Source: Cyanomargarita calcarea GSE-NOS-MK-12-04C (GTDB taxonomy: Bacteria; Cyanobacteriota; Cyanobacteriia; Cyanobacteriales; Nostocaceae). Taken from it: a DNA stretch of 64,000 nucleotides. The position numbers and the translations under genes were made by a program. Shown here piece after piece: positions 1 to 8,362 of the stretch. The stretch lies in the NCBI GenBank assembly GCA_019359595.1, contig JAHHGZ010000032.1:1-64000 (forward strand), read 5' to 3'. The notes under the pieces were generated by a model, which saw nothing but the letters and a program-made list of their open reading frames with translations, was not told the origin of the DNA and did not search any database. Position 1 is the stretch's first letter; each line of letters opens with the position of its first letter.

Positions 1-275
1 CCCTGCCTTTGTAAAGGGGAGGGAGAAAGACTTTTGTTTTAACCCTGCCTTTGTAAAGGGGAGGGAGAAAGACTTTTGTTTTAACCCTGCCTTTGTAAAG
101 GGGAGGGAGAAAGACTTTTGTTTTAACCCTGCCTTTGTAAAGGGGAGGGAGAAAGACTTTTGTTTTAACTCTGCCTTTGTAAAGGGGAGGGAGAAAGACT
201 TTTGTTTTAACCCTGCCTTTGTAAAGGGGAGGGAGAAAGACTTTTGTTTTAACTCTGCCTTTGCAAAGGGGAGGG
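1..275. repeat. 42-bp tandem repeat array, at least 6.5 copies
   Basis: Six full 42-bp units (1-42, 43-84, 85-126, 127-168, 169-210, 211-252) and a partial seventh ending near 275. Units are almost identical; units five and seven start CTCTGCC instead of CCCTGCC. Each holds CCTTTGTAAAGGGGAGGG followed by a purine-rich stretch and CTTTTGTTTTAA. The array runs off the left edge, so its full copy number is unknown. There are no spacers, so it is not CRISPR. A shorter relative without the amplification lies at 3613-3732. Confidence 0.95.
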
Positions 276-291
276 TGCTTTGTCAGCGTGG

Positions 292-335
292 GTGGGGTAA
301 AGAGGAATTACAAGTGATTTACCGAACTTGATATT
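292..335. repeat. Dispersed repeat end (TTACCGAACTTGATAT type), copy 1
   Basis: The 44 bases after the tandem array, from GTGGGGTAAAGA to CCGAACTTGATAT, recur with few changes at 3688-3732. In both places they follow a GGGGAGGG-rich repeat, so array and tail appear to be one element. The end motif also occurs inverted near 53094. Confidence 0.7.
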
Positions 336-527
336 AGACCACTATATATATGTCTCCAATGCGACCATCTGCAAAGCTTCTGGATTTGGGAGTGCATATT
401 CAAATTTTTCTGTCGGTAGTTAACTAATAGTCCATCGATAACGAGTTAATTGAGTACAGGCACGGATTGCCAACTTACACAATTAACGCAGATACAACAT
501 ATTTACCTTGATTGAGGATAGAAAAAA

Positions 528-1760
528 ATGAGTTCATTATCCAGAGAAGTAAAAAGCAAAAATCCAAACCGCATACATATCGATGGAAATCTTTTCGTCA
601 TCATTTGTATATCGTTGATAGCAGTTATTGGCATAACTAGCATTAATCCTGTAATGCCAACTATCGCAAAAGCCTTTAACGTCCCATCTGGGCAAATTGG
701 ACTGATAATGGCAGTTTTTCTTATACCGACTACAGTTGGAGCTTTAATTTTTGGGGCATTAGCAGATCGGATTGGTATGAAGAAAATCCTCATTCCTTCA
801 CTGCTTGTGTTTGGATTGGGCGGAATTTTATGTGCCTTTGCTTCATCTTTTCAGAGCTTACTAGAATGGCGGTTTTTAACAGGTCTTGGTGCTGCTAGTT
901 TAGAGTGTTTGGAACTCACTCTCATCGGCAATTTATATAGTGGGAAAATGCTCACTGCAGCAATGGGAATTAACGCTGCAATGATTGGGATTGCTGCCAC
1001 CATTTATCCTCTGATTGGCGGATTCTTAGGAGAGTTCAATTGGAGATATCCATTTTTACTATCAATATTAGCTTTTCCGGTTGCATTGCTGATTTCAACG
1101 AAGTTAAAGTTACCTAAAAAGCCAAAAAATACTGAGAATTTGAATTTAAAAATCTATCTGCAAAATACCTGGAACAACATTAACAATCTTCAAGTTTTTG
1201 TACTACTGTTTACTGTATTTTCTCTATTCCTAATCGAGTTTGCTACCTGCTATACCTATATTCCAATCTTTGCAGGAACGTATCTAAAAGCTTCTGAGGC
1301 AGAAATTGGTATTATTGTTTCCTCTGTGTCATTAGCTTTTTCCTTTGCTGCTTCCCAATTAGGATTTTTCACCCGTTGGGCTTCAGAAAAAAGGTTAATC
1401 GTATTCGGTTTGATTCTCTGCGCATTGTCACTATTGGTTATCCCCACAATTCATAATTCTTGGTTGCTGATTATCCCCTCGATTGTATTTGGTATATCTC
1501 AAGCCTTAGCTTTTCCAACTCTCCAATCCATGTTGGCAGAAATTGCTCCAGAAGGTAGTCGGGCTGGTTTTATGGCACTGAATGTTACAATTCAATCTCT
1601 GGGTAGAGCATTAGGCCCGTTATTTGCAGGTGTTGCCTTTAGTGCTTGGGGAGTTGAAGGAGTCTTTTATGCCAGTGCGGTTCTTGCGATAATTACAACT
1701 GTCCTCTTTACTTGGCTGACCTACAAAAGATTGAAACCATTGCATAGATATCAAGGCTGA
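528..1760 (+). CDS. MFS transporter, multidrug-exporter-like
   Basis: A 410-residue integral membrane protein of the major facilitator superfamily, likely a proton-coupled exporter of small molecules in the cytoplasmic membrane. About twelve hydrophobic segments are visible. The loop between the second and third carries an MFS motif A variant, GALADRIGMKK, at residues 76-86. The ATG at 528 has GAGG about ten bases upstream. It stands alone: a repeat lies upstream and a strong hairpin follows at 1782-1814. No regulator gene is adjacent, so the substrate cannot be inferred. Members of the QacA or Bcr groups are the closest known types by general look; the family call is sure, the substrate is not. 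Confidence 0.85.
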   Translation: MSSLSREVKSKNPNRIHIDGNLFVIICISLIAVIGITSINPVMPTIAKAFNVPSGQIGLIMAVFLIPTTVGALIFGALADRIGMKKILIPSLLVFGLGGILCAFASSFQSLLEWRFLTGLGAASLECLELTLIGNLYSGKMLTAAMGINAAMIGIAATIYPLIGGFLGEFNWRYPFLLSILAFPVALLISTKLKLPKKPKNTENLNLKIYLQNTWNNINNLQVFVLLFTVFSLFLIEFATCYTYIPIFAGTYLKASEAEIGIIVSSVSLAFSFAASQLGFFTRWASEKRLIVFGLILCALSLLVIPTIHNSWLLIIPSIVFGISQALAFPTLQSMLAEIAPEGSRAGFMALNVTIQSLGRALGPLFAGVAFSAWGVEGVFYASAVLAIITTVLFTWLTYKRLKPLHRYQG

Positions 1761-1781
1761 TGCTACTTCAATGGTTAGTAC

Positions 1782-1814
1782 AGATCCCCAACTTCTTTGA
1801 GGAGTTGGGGATCT
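1782..1814. repeat. Palindromic hairpin after MFS gene
   Basis: A perfect 12-bp stem (AGATCCCCAACT / AGTTGGGGATCT) with a 9-base loop lies 22 bp after the MFS stop. There is no T-tract on either side, so it is better read as a dispersed palindrome of the kind common in cyanobacteria than as a classical terminator, although it may still stop transcription or protect the 3' end. Confidence 0.7.
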
Positions 1815-2170
1815 AAAAGGTTTCTGCTTGAACTTTCACCATCAATCATGTACTAGTTTCTGAGGATTGAAGTATTACCCTGCTTTTGATAGATGTTTTG
1901 TAGCTCTGAAACAGGTACAACGAAGTAGAGATTGGTATTTGCAATTGGGGTGCTTCTAGGAGCTAATATTTTGATATGCAAGTTGTTGAGTCATTGGTGA
2001 AAGAGTTTATTAGTCAGGGAATACAAGTTAAGAATCTTGCTACAGCTAAAAGTACTATACTCTCTAGGAGTCCCTGTAAAGACGTTTCATGAAATGTCTC
2101 TACAACCTGGAATTGGAAAGATAGCTAAAACATCCTCTTAACATTGTAGTATAAAGTAGCAGGAAACTTT
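1815..2170. other. Intergenic, no supported gene
   Basis: Non-coding by inspection. A 38-codon frame from ATG 1976 is open but lacks a well-placed ribosome site and a recognisable product. The only clear structure is the hairpin at 2075-2104. Confidence 0.5.
2075..2104. repeat. Dispersed hairpin of the GTAGAGACG family, copy 1
   Basis: A 30-bp near-palindrome: TGTAAAGACGTTTCA followed by TGAAATGTCTCTACA, 15-base arms with two mismatches. Related hairpins lie at 37242-37270 and 47142-47171, with weaker forms near 62208. Confidence 0.65.
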
Positions 2171-3217
2171 ATGGATCAACCGTCACAGCAACCAGTTAAA
2201 AAAACTTTTTGGAGTCAGTTTAGCACTAATACCCTAGTTCGGTTCTTACTTTTCTTTGCTTGTGGTTGGGTATTCGTAGAACTTTTTTTGTATTTCCAAT
2301 ATGTGGTTTTTGTGTTTACGTTTGCGACAATTCTAGCTCTTACTCTTAACTATCCCGTACGTTACCTTGAAAAGTTTTTGAGACGGGGTATTGCATTGGG
2401 TACAGTCATAGCATTCAGCTTGCTGGCAATCATTGTTCTGTTCGTGGCTATAGGAATTGCACTGGTTACACAGTTTCAACAATTAGCAGGTTTAGTATTG
2501 CAAATTCTCAGTTCTACTAACAATCCACTTACTCAATTGCAAAACACGCTTGCTACTCGAAACATTCAATTAAATCTAGAGACCCTAGAAACCCAAATTC
2601 GCAATTGGTTTGTGTCTGGGATGAATTATATTTTAGGCTTTCTACCCAGTCTTTTGGAAAATTATGTCACATTTATCATTATTCTTGTAGTTGCCTTTTT
2701 CATGCTGGCTGATGGAGAAAACCTCTGGCAACTGATTCTGAAGATAATTCCTCATAATCAACGCGATCGCTTTGCAACAGCTATTCAGAAAAACTTTATC
2801 GGTTTCTTACGAGGTCAATTGCTGATCTCATTTATCCTCAGCGTTGCAACTTTTTTGGTTTTCCTACTTTTTCGCATCCCATTCCCATTTCTGTTAGCTG
2901 TGACTGTAGGAGTTTTTGACCTGATTCCCGGTATTGGAGCCACATTAGGAGTTAGTGCGGTTTGTCTAATTATCTTAGTGCAAAGCGGTTGGATTGTTGC
3001 TATAAAAGTATTAATTGCTTGCATAGTTTTGCAGCAGATTCAGGACAATTTAGTTGCACCTCGGGTAATGCAAAGTACAGTTCACCTAAATCCTGTAGTG
3101 GTATTTTTCGCTCTTTTGGTTGGTACGAGAGTGGCTGGTTTATTAGGAGTATTTCTTTCTATACCTATCGCTGGGGTAATTGTCAGCTTGTTAGAAATTG
3201 AGGAGATGCAAGGTTAG
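2171..3217 (+). CDS. AI-2E family transporter (PF01594-like membrane protein)
   Basis: A 348-residue polytopic membrane protein of the AI-2E transporter family (TqsA/YdiK/PerM group). Two hydrophobic hairpins lie in the N-terminal 100 residues, then a soluble stretch at about 110-160, then further membrane helices. The family signature around the last helices is visible: FDLIPGIGATLG near residue 245 and QQIQDNLVAPRVM near 290. Some relatives export autoinducer-2 and others act as Na+/H+ antiporters, so the substrate is open. The ATG at 2171 follows AGGAAA at good spacing. It is a single-gene unit with non-coding DNA on both sides. Confidence 0.88.
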   Translation: MDQPSQQPVKKTFWSQFSTNTLVRFLLFFACGWVFVELFLYFQYVVFVFTFATILALTLNYPVRYLEKFLRRGIALGTVIAFSLLAIIVLFVAIGIALVTQFQQLAGLVLQILSSTNNPLTQLQNTLATRNIQLNLETLETQIRNWFVSGMNYILGFLPSLLENYVTFIIILVVAFFMLADGENLWQLILKIIPHNQRDRFATAIQKNFIGFLRGQLLISFILSVATFLVFLLFRIPFPFLLAVTVGVFDLIPGIGATLGVSAVCLIILVQSGWIVAIKVLIACIVLQQIQDNLVAPRVMQSTVHLNPVVVFFALLVGTRVAGLLGVFLSIPIAGVIVSLLEIEEMQG

Positions 3218-3612
3218 TAAAAAGACCAGATGATTCTATAAGCCTAGTAACTATCACTCTTCTCGGCTTGAGATTTTAAGATTTAGCCGTTACACCATTT
3301 TTCTTCTTTCTAGCATTGGATTCAGCTTTAACATCAATAATCTGATTTGACGACGTAAGTGCGTAATGGCTGTTTTTAAATCTTCAATTTGCAGAATTTC
3401 CTGGTGGATTTTGGCAATTTTTATCAATATAATTTGGTGTCATTCAGAGTAAGCATTTACCAGGTTTTGCTGAATGCTAGCCCAATAAAAAGGATTCCCA
3501 AATTTGCATTACATCTAACATTTTCCGTACTTTGCATTTTTGGTGCATTGACAATCAGGGAAGCCGAGTAATATCAAATCTTTGACGATCGCTTGTACTT
3601 CCCACAATCGTT
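3218..3612. other. Intergenic with a possible coding relic on the minus strand
   Basis: No complete gene is supported. On the minus strand, codons 3427 to 3290 stay open for 45 residues with a heptad-like, charged composition (EDLKTAITHLRRQIRLL near the middle) ending in TAA. This could be the tail of a lost gene, but it has only a TTG start, no ribosome site and no recognised family. Confidence 0.3.
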
Positions 3613-3732
3613 CAACCCCACCCCAACCCTCCCCTTTGCAAGGGGAGGGAGAAAGAATTTTCTTTTAACACTCCCCTTGTAAAGGGGAGGGTGGGGTAAA
3701 GAAAAATTATAAGTAATTTACCGAACTTGATA
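3613..3732. repeat. Dispersed G-rich repeat, copy 2
   Basis: This stretch carries the core found in the tandem array at 1-275 (CCCTCCCCTTTGCAAGGGGA is itself palindromic), then a second GGGGAGGGTGGGGTAAAGA, and ends with the same TTTACCGAACTTGATAT tail seen at 292-335. It appears to be the unamplified form of the element. It sits between a plus-strand and a minus-strand gene, directly past the VanY-like gene stop. Confidence 0.7.
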
Positions 3733-3748
3733 TAATGCAACCTCATCT

Positions 3749-4615
3749 TTAAAGTGGTGTTAACCAATAAGTGATTCCCCTAACAACTTTATTTTTAAAC
3801 CCAAATAGAGGCAACTTATCCTCAGTCAAACCGACATAAGTCCAATGCGGTACATCATTTTCTACAGTCTGAAACCAACCATTTCTATTTAACGCTTGCC
3901 TTTGGGATTGACTTGATAGGCTTAAATCAACTGCCAATCCCCAGAGATGCTGCGACGCTCCTGGAGGTGCGACTATCCCGAGAATTTTTGTTTCTTTCCC
4001 CTGACGCACTTGGTCTAAAGTTTGGTTGTTCGCATATTTTCGCCAAAATCTTAAATTCGTCTCGAAACTGCGGGTACAATCACTAGCACCGTAACCCGAT
4101 CTCAAAGAAATTCCTGTTAATGCTTTTGCTTGATTCAAACCTTCTGCTGCTGCTTTTTGTAAAAGACAATTGCTAGTACCATCAACTTTTCCCATTGTTA
4201 ACGTCGCTTGAAAAGATGAAGTTTCTTGTGAGGAGGCCAAAATAACTTTTTGTGGCAATTTAATCTCGGGTTGCTGATTTGCAAATACAGCACCATAAGC
4301 ATTCAGCAAAATATATTCCAAACTACCAGGTTGGGGAATTGTTGGTAATTTGCTTGCGACTATTGCCAAAAATCGCTTGTCTTCGGGTAATTTCAAGTCA
4401 GGGAGCAAAGGAGAGACACTAGAAGGTGAAGAAAGGGGATTAGAATTGTTTGTACAGGTTGTTGGAACCCTCGACGAACTCAACATCAAACAGCCATTTG
4501 GTGTTTGGGCTATTGTAGCTAGTTTGCGTTGGGTAATACCGTTACTAGCTACTAACGTGAAAGCAATAAAGACAACTATAGCGAAAAAAGCCGCCTTCCT
4601 CAGAATTCGTTTCAT
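3749..4615 (-). CDS. VanY-like D-alanyl-D-alanine carboxypeptidase (M15 family)
   Basis: A 288-residue secreted or membrane-anchored zinc peptidase that should trim D-Ala ends of peptidoglycan stem peptides in the periplasm. Residues 5-25 form a signal peptide or anchor. A low-complexity Ser/Pro linker (about 45-75) leads to the peptidase. Zinc ligands fit the M15 pattern SxHxxGxAxD (SQHLWGLAVD, H223 and D230) and PHW (H257). An upstream SGYGASDCTRSF segment corresponds to the substrate-binding region. The length suits a cyanobacterial M15B/VanY protein. It stands alone on the minus strand, between a repeat and a P-type ATPase relic. It has nothing to do with vancomycin resistance unless a van cluster were present, and none is seen. 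Confidence 0.85.
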   Translation of the reverse strand: MKRILRKAAFFAIVVFIAFTLVASNGITQRKLATIAQTPNGCLMLSSSRVPTTCTNNSNPLSSPSSVSPLLPDLKLPEDKRFLAIVASKLPTIPQPGSLEYILLNAYGAVFANQQPEIKLPQKVILASSQETSSFQATLTMGKVDGTSNCLLQKAAAEGLNQAKALTGISLRSGYGASDCTRSFETNLRFWRKYANNQTLDQVRQGKETKILGIVAPPGASQHLWGLAVDLSLSSQSQRQALNRNGWFQTVENDVPHWTYVGLTEDKLPLFGFKNKVVRGITYWLTPL

Positions 4616-4735
4616 TTTGAGGGATTTTTCCTATTAAAGTAAATAATCTTACATAATTATTACGTAAATTAATATACATTGAAAAAAGAAAAATCTAACA
4701 CCAGCCAATACAATTTTAATGAATAACTAACACTA

Positions 4736-4918
4736 AAGGATTGGATTTTTTTGTCTTTGCAAGGAATGATTGACCCACTTACAACAGAAGCCATTAAAGC
4801 AGTCAAAGCCAACCAAAATGCTGGTATTCAAGTAAAAATGATTGCAGGCGATAAGTTCGCTGCCTTTTTTGAACTTGTGGAGTTATCACTCAAGCCAATT
4901 AACTCCAAAATGCAATGA
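4736..4918 (+). pseudogene. P-type cation ATPase fragment
   Basis: Frame 4736-4918 reads like the segment after the phosphorylation domain of cation P-type ATPases: LQGMIDP, then EAIKAVKANQNAGIQVKMI and a GD in place of TGD. This matches the family motif in which IDPPRPEA..A(I/V)..C..AGI.VKM(I/V)TGD forms the hinge of the P domain. Before 4736 and after about 4850 the similarity stops; the rest of the frame is unrelated and ends in TGA. Only about 40 of roughly 900 residues remain, so it is a relic. A different, apparently intact P-type ATPase starts at 63257. Confidence 0.75.
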
Positions 4919-4947
4919 CGGTGAGAAAATTAGTATCATTCTCACCG
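4919..4947. terminator. Hairpin after the ATPase relic
   Basis: An 8-bp perfect stem (CGGTGAGA / TCTCACCG) with a 13-base loop starts one base after the relic's stop. It may be the surviving terminator of the lost gene. The following T-tract is poor, so termination is an inference. Confidence 0.45.
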
Positions 4948-4984
4948 CCTCTTGTCAATGCAAATGCATCAATTTCAACCTGAA

Positions 4985-5101
4985 TAGGACTTACGCACAA
5001 AATATGGAATAATTAACCGCGTTGGCGAAGCCTGCGCTTTGCGCTCAGACGCGAAGTACGCAAAGGAATAAGAGTTTGAGAGAGTTTTTGCGTAAGTCCT
5101 A
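4985..5101. mobile_element. MITE with 13-bp terminal inverted repeats
   Basis: The element begins TAGGACTTACGCA (4985-4997) and ends with its exact inverse TGCGTAAGTCCTA (5089-5101). Total length is about 117 bp, and no coding capacity is present. Ends with TA fit insertion at a TA dinucleotide with duplication. This end sequence is typical of small non-autonomous elements in Nostocales mobilised by a transposase elsewhere. It lies just past the stop of the SDR gene. Confidence 0.8.
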
Positions 5102-5119
5102 CCGAAAAAAGAATTGTTT

Positions 5120-5929
5120 TCAAGCAGACCAAGTCTCCCGAAAGTCTGCATATAGCGTCAGTCCCCCATCGATAAAAAGTGTTTGCCCAGTGATGTATGC
5201 CGCTTCATCCGAAGCTAAAAAAGCTACTGCTGCCGCCATTTCTTCGGAAGTGCCAGCACGACCCATTGGAATGTGGCTTTCCACAACAGCCTTCTTTTCG
5301 GGGTCGTCTGTCCAAGCTTCGTTGATAGGCGTGATGGTAGCTCCTGGAGCAACTGCGTTCACACGAATACCTCGGTTTGCATATTCCAAAGCTAAAGTTT
5401 TGGTCATGTTTTCCATTCCACCTTTGCTGATGGAATAGCTGACATACATCGGTCTAGGAACAATTTCGTGGACGCTGGAAATATTGATGATTACCCCCGA
5501 ACTGTTTTGGCTCATCAGGTGTTTGATGGTTTCACGACAGCAGAGGTAAGCACCCCGGAGGTTTACAGCAATTACTTGGTCAAAGTCTTCTGTTTTTACC
5601 TCATGGGATGGGCTTTCCGTTTGAATTCCGGCATTATTAACCAGAATATTCAGACTGCCAAATTTTTCAACTACGGTGTTTACCATCTCAACAATGTCTT
5701 CTTCCTTCGAGACATCTCCCTGAACCAGCAAAGACTTAACACCACAATTGTCAATATCTCCACACGCTTTTTGCATCGCCATTTCTTCAGTATCTTCAGC
5801 ACCTTCCGGGCTTTTACGATAGTTAATAGCGATATTGCAGCCTTCTTGAGCGAGACGGATAGCAATTGCCTGCCCAATACCAGAACTTGCACCCGTAATC
5901 AGGGCATTCTTGCCTTTTAATCCTTTCAT
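5120..5929 (-). CDS. SDR family oxidoreductase, glucose 1-dehydrogenase-like
   Basis: A 269-residue classical short-chain dehydrogenase, cytosolic and NAD(P)-dependent. The nucleotide motif TGASSGIG is at residues 12-19, NNAGI follows near residue 95, and the catalytic Ser (INISSVHE) and YSISK tetrad residues lie near 150-170. The tail GGLTLYADFRE is typical of the glucose 1-dehydrogenase branch. An upstream in-frame extension to 5998 exists, but the ATG at 5929 has GGAAGG about twelve bases before it and starts in register with SDR homologs. The gene is monocistronic and reads away from mnmG. The true sugar or polyol substrate is not shown by sequence. Confidence 0.88.
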   Translation of the reverse strand: MKGLKGKNALITGASSGIGQAIAIRLAQEGCNIAINYRKSPEGAEDTEEMAMQKACGDIDNCGVKSLLVQGDVSKEEDIVEMVNTVVEKFGSLNILVNNAGIQTESPSHEVKTEDFDQVIAVNLRGAYLCCRETIKHLMSQNSSGVIINISSVHEIVPRPMYVSYSISKGGMENMTKTLALEYANRGIRVNAVAPGATITPINEAWTDDPEKKAVVESHIPMGRAGTSEEMAAAVAFLASDEAAYITGQTLFIDGGLTLYADFRETWSA

Positions 5930-6221
5930 TGCATTTTTTCCTTCCCAATAGGTTATTTCACACAAATAGTCAGAAATGGCTGAAGTTTTTACAGCCATTC
6001 ATCTACCAGATGGAAAATCTGTTGTGTCATAGCGATTTCCATCCATAGCTTAAATTAGAAGGAACTTGCTTTGGAACCACCCATAAGTAGATAGTTTTAC
6101 CGTCCACTTGTTGTACTTGTTATGGTTTCCAATTACCCATATCAAAGAACCTTACGACCATGAAAGTAGCGTATCGGTTAAGATTGAGAATAACTAATCG
6201 CTTTTTTGTACTCTTACGACC

Positions 6222-8165
6222 ATGCACAATTCCGTTGAATTCCAAGACGCTTTTGATGTCATCGTCGTTGGTGCAGGTCACTCAGGTTGTGAAGCCGCCC
6301 TTGCTACTGCACGGCTTGGCTGTCGGACTCTGCTACTGACGCTCAATTTAGATAAAATCGCTTGGCAACCATGTAACCCAGCGGTTGGCGGTCCGGCGAA
6401 AACTCAGTTAACCAATGAAGTGGATGCACTGGGTGGGGAAATTGGCAAAATGGCAGACCGTACCTACCTACAAAAGCGGATACTGAATTCATCGCGCGGA
6501 CCTGCTGTGTGGGCTTTACGTGCCCAGACTGATAAGCGGGAATACGCGGCAATTATGAAGGGGATTGTTGAGAATCAAGAAAACTTAACAATCCGCGAAG
6601 GGATGGCGACAGATTTGGTCTTGGGCGCAAATGATGAAGTAATTGGCGTTGAAACTTACTTTGGTGTGACGTTCCAATGCTCTTCAGTCATCTTAACGAC
6701 GGGTACGTTCTTGGGAGGACGGATTTGGGTTGGGAATAAATCGATGGCTGCAGGACGGGCTGGTGAATTCGCAGCGGAAGGGATGACGGATACTCTGAAT
6801 CGTTTGGGATTTGAAACCGGACGGTTGAAAACAGGCACACCGGCACGGGTAGATAAGCGGTCTTGTGACTATACCAAGATGCAGCCCCAACCGGGTGACG
6901 AGGATGTTCGGTGGTTTAGCTTTGACCCTGAGGTCTGGGTGCCGAGGGAACAAATGCCCTGTTATATGACCCGCACTACAGCCGAAACCCATCGTCTAAT
7001 TCGAGAAAATCTCAATCTGTCCCCTGTTTATGGTGGTTGGGTCGATGCCAAGGGACCGCGTTATTGTCCCAGCATCGAAGATAAAATTGTCCGCTTTGCC
7101 GATAAGGAAAGTCACCAAATCTTTATTGAGCCGGAAGGACGGGATATACCAGAACTTTACATCCAAGGGTTCTCCACAGGATTGCCGGAAACTTTACAAT
7201 TGCAAATGTTACGCACTCTCCCAGGGATGGAGAACTGTACCATGCTGCGTCCGGCTTATGCGGTGGAGTATGATTACTTGCCCGCGACTCAGTGTTTTCC
7301 GACGCTGATGACGAAGAAAGTTGCAGGTTTATTCTGTGCGGGACAAATTAACGGTACAACTGGATATGAAGAAGCTGCAGCCCAGGGGTTGGTAGCGGGA
7401 ATCAATGCAGCGCGGTTTGTGCGCGGTCAGGAGATGATTATTTTCCCCCGAGAGCAAAGTTATATTGGCACACTAATTGATGATTTGTGTACCAAAGATT
7501 TGCGGGAACCTTACCGGATGCTTACCAGTAGAAGTGAGTATCGGTTGTTATTGCGTTCTGATAATGCCGACCAACGTTTAACACCCTTGGGACGGTCCAT
7601 TGGTTTGATTGGCGATCGCATGTGGAACTTATTCACTCGCAAACAGGAAAATATCGCAGCCGAAAAAGAACGGTTGTATGGGACGCGGGTAAAGGAGAAT
7701 GATGACATTGGTAAAGCGATCGCATCTGAAACTCAACAAGCAATCAAAGGCTCAATCACCCTCGCCGACTTGTTACGTCGTTCCGGATTCCATTACGTCT
7801 CACTGACAAACTACGGACTGGGTAACCCCAAGCTCGACCGTGCGGAAACAGAAGGGGCAGAAATTGACATCAAGTATTCTGGCTATCTAGCAAGACAGCA
7901 AAATCAAATTGACCAGATTGCCCGTCAAGCAAATCGCCACTTACCTGCTGACTTGGACTATGCGACTATTGATACCCTATCTAAAGAAGCACGGGAAAAA
8001 CTCAATCAGGTGAAACCGCTCACCCTCGGTCAAGCAGCCCGAATTGGAGGTGTAAATCCAGCCGATGTGAATGCCCTCTTAATATATCTAGAATTGCGTA
8101 AAAACCATGCCCACAAAGAGTTTCCGGCATTAACTTCAAATAAACTTCATGAAGCGCGATTATAG
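6222..8165 (+). CDS. mnmG: tRNA uridine-5-carboxymethylaminomethyl modification enzyme MnmG
   Basis: MnmG (GidA) is the FAD-binding subunit which, with the GTPase MnmE, puts the carboxymethylaminomethyl group on U34 of certain tRNAs, using methylene-tetrahydrofolate. Visible features: dinucleotide motif [14 protein letters not shown] at residues 13-26, the family signature [12 protein letters not shown] near 50, TGTFLGG near 145, and the C-terminal helical domain from about 500 with [16 protein letters not shown]. The length of 647 residues is normal for the family. Start ATG 6222 follows a CTTACGACC that also precedes an unused ATG at 6160. A hairpin follows the stop. Very secure. Confidence 0.97.
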   Translation: MHNSVEFQDAFDVIVVGAGHSGCEAALATARLGCRTLLLTLNLDKIAWQPCNPAVGGPAKTQLTNEVDALGGEIGKMADRTYLQKRILNSSRGPAVWALRAQTDKREYAAIMKGIVENQENLTIREGMATDLVLGANDEVIGVETYFGVTFQCSSVILTTGTFLGGRIWVGNKSMAAGRAGEFAAEGMTDTLNRLGFETGRLKTGTPARVDKRSCDYTKMQPQPGDEDVRWFSFDPEVWVPREQMPCYMTRTTAETHRLIRENLNLSPVYGGWVDAKGPRYCPSIEDKIVRFADKESHQIFIEPEGRDIPELYIQGFSTGLPETLQLQMLRTLPGMENCTMLRPAYAVEYDYLPATQCFPTLMTKKVAGLFCAGQINGTTGYEEAAAQGLVAGINAARFVRGQEMIIFPREQSYIGTLIDDLCTKDLREPYRMLTSRSEYRLLLRSDNADQRLTPLGRSIGLIGDRMWNLFTRKQENIAAEKERLYGTRVKENDDIGKAIASETQQAIKGSITLADLLRRSGFHYVSLTNYGLGNPKLDRAETEGAEIDIKYSGYLARQQNQIDQIARQANRHLPADLDYATIDTLSKEAREKLNQVKPLTLGQAARIGGVNPADVNALLIYLELRKNHAHKEFPALTSNKLHEARL

Positions 8166-8185
8166 TAGTATGGTACACCTGGAAA

Positions 8186-8222
8186 AGACTGGTATGATTG
8201 ATGACATCAATACCATACTGGC
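8186..8222. terminator. Hairpin downstream of mnmG
   Basis: GGTATGATTGATG and CATCAATACCATAC can pair with one bulge, about 25 bases after the mnmG stop. No strong T-tract follows, so the role as terminator is tentative. Confidence 0.4.
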
Positions 8223-8362
8223 ATCATCAACAGTTTTTGCTCCTAAACAGTTTAATTTCATACTACTTAACAATTAACTCGTCAGTTTTCGACGGGCGAA
8301 TCCTGATTCTCAGGCAGTAGGAGGGTTCAACACCCAAAAAAAAACTACAACATCAAATCCTT

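Noticed and set aside
1-275. CRISPR array
   Set aside because: The 42-bp units are directly adjacent with no variable spacers, and no cas genes are present.
1976-2092. 38-codon ORF downstream of the MFS gene
   Set aside because: The nearest AGGAG is about 15 bases away, it overlaps a hairpin repeat, and no family was recognised.
5022-5438. Plus-strand frame of 138 codons opposite the SDR gene
   Set aside because: It is antisense to a well-supported SDR and partly within the MITE; no ribosome site or family.
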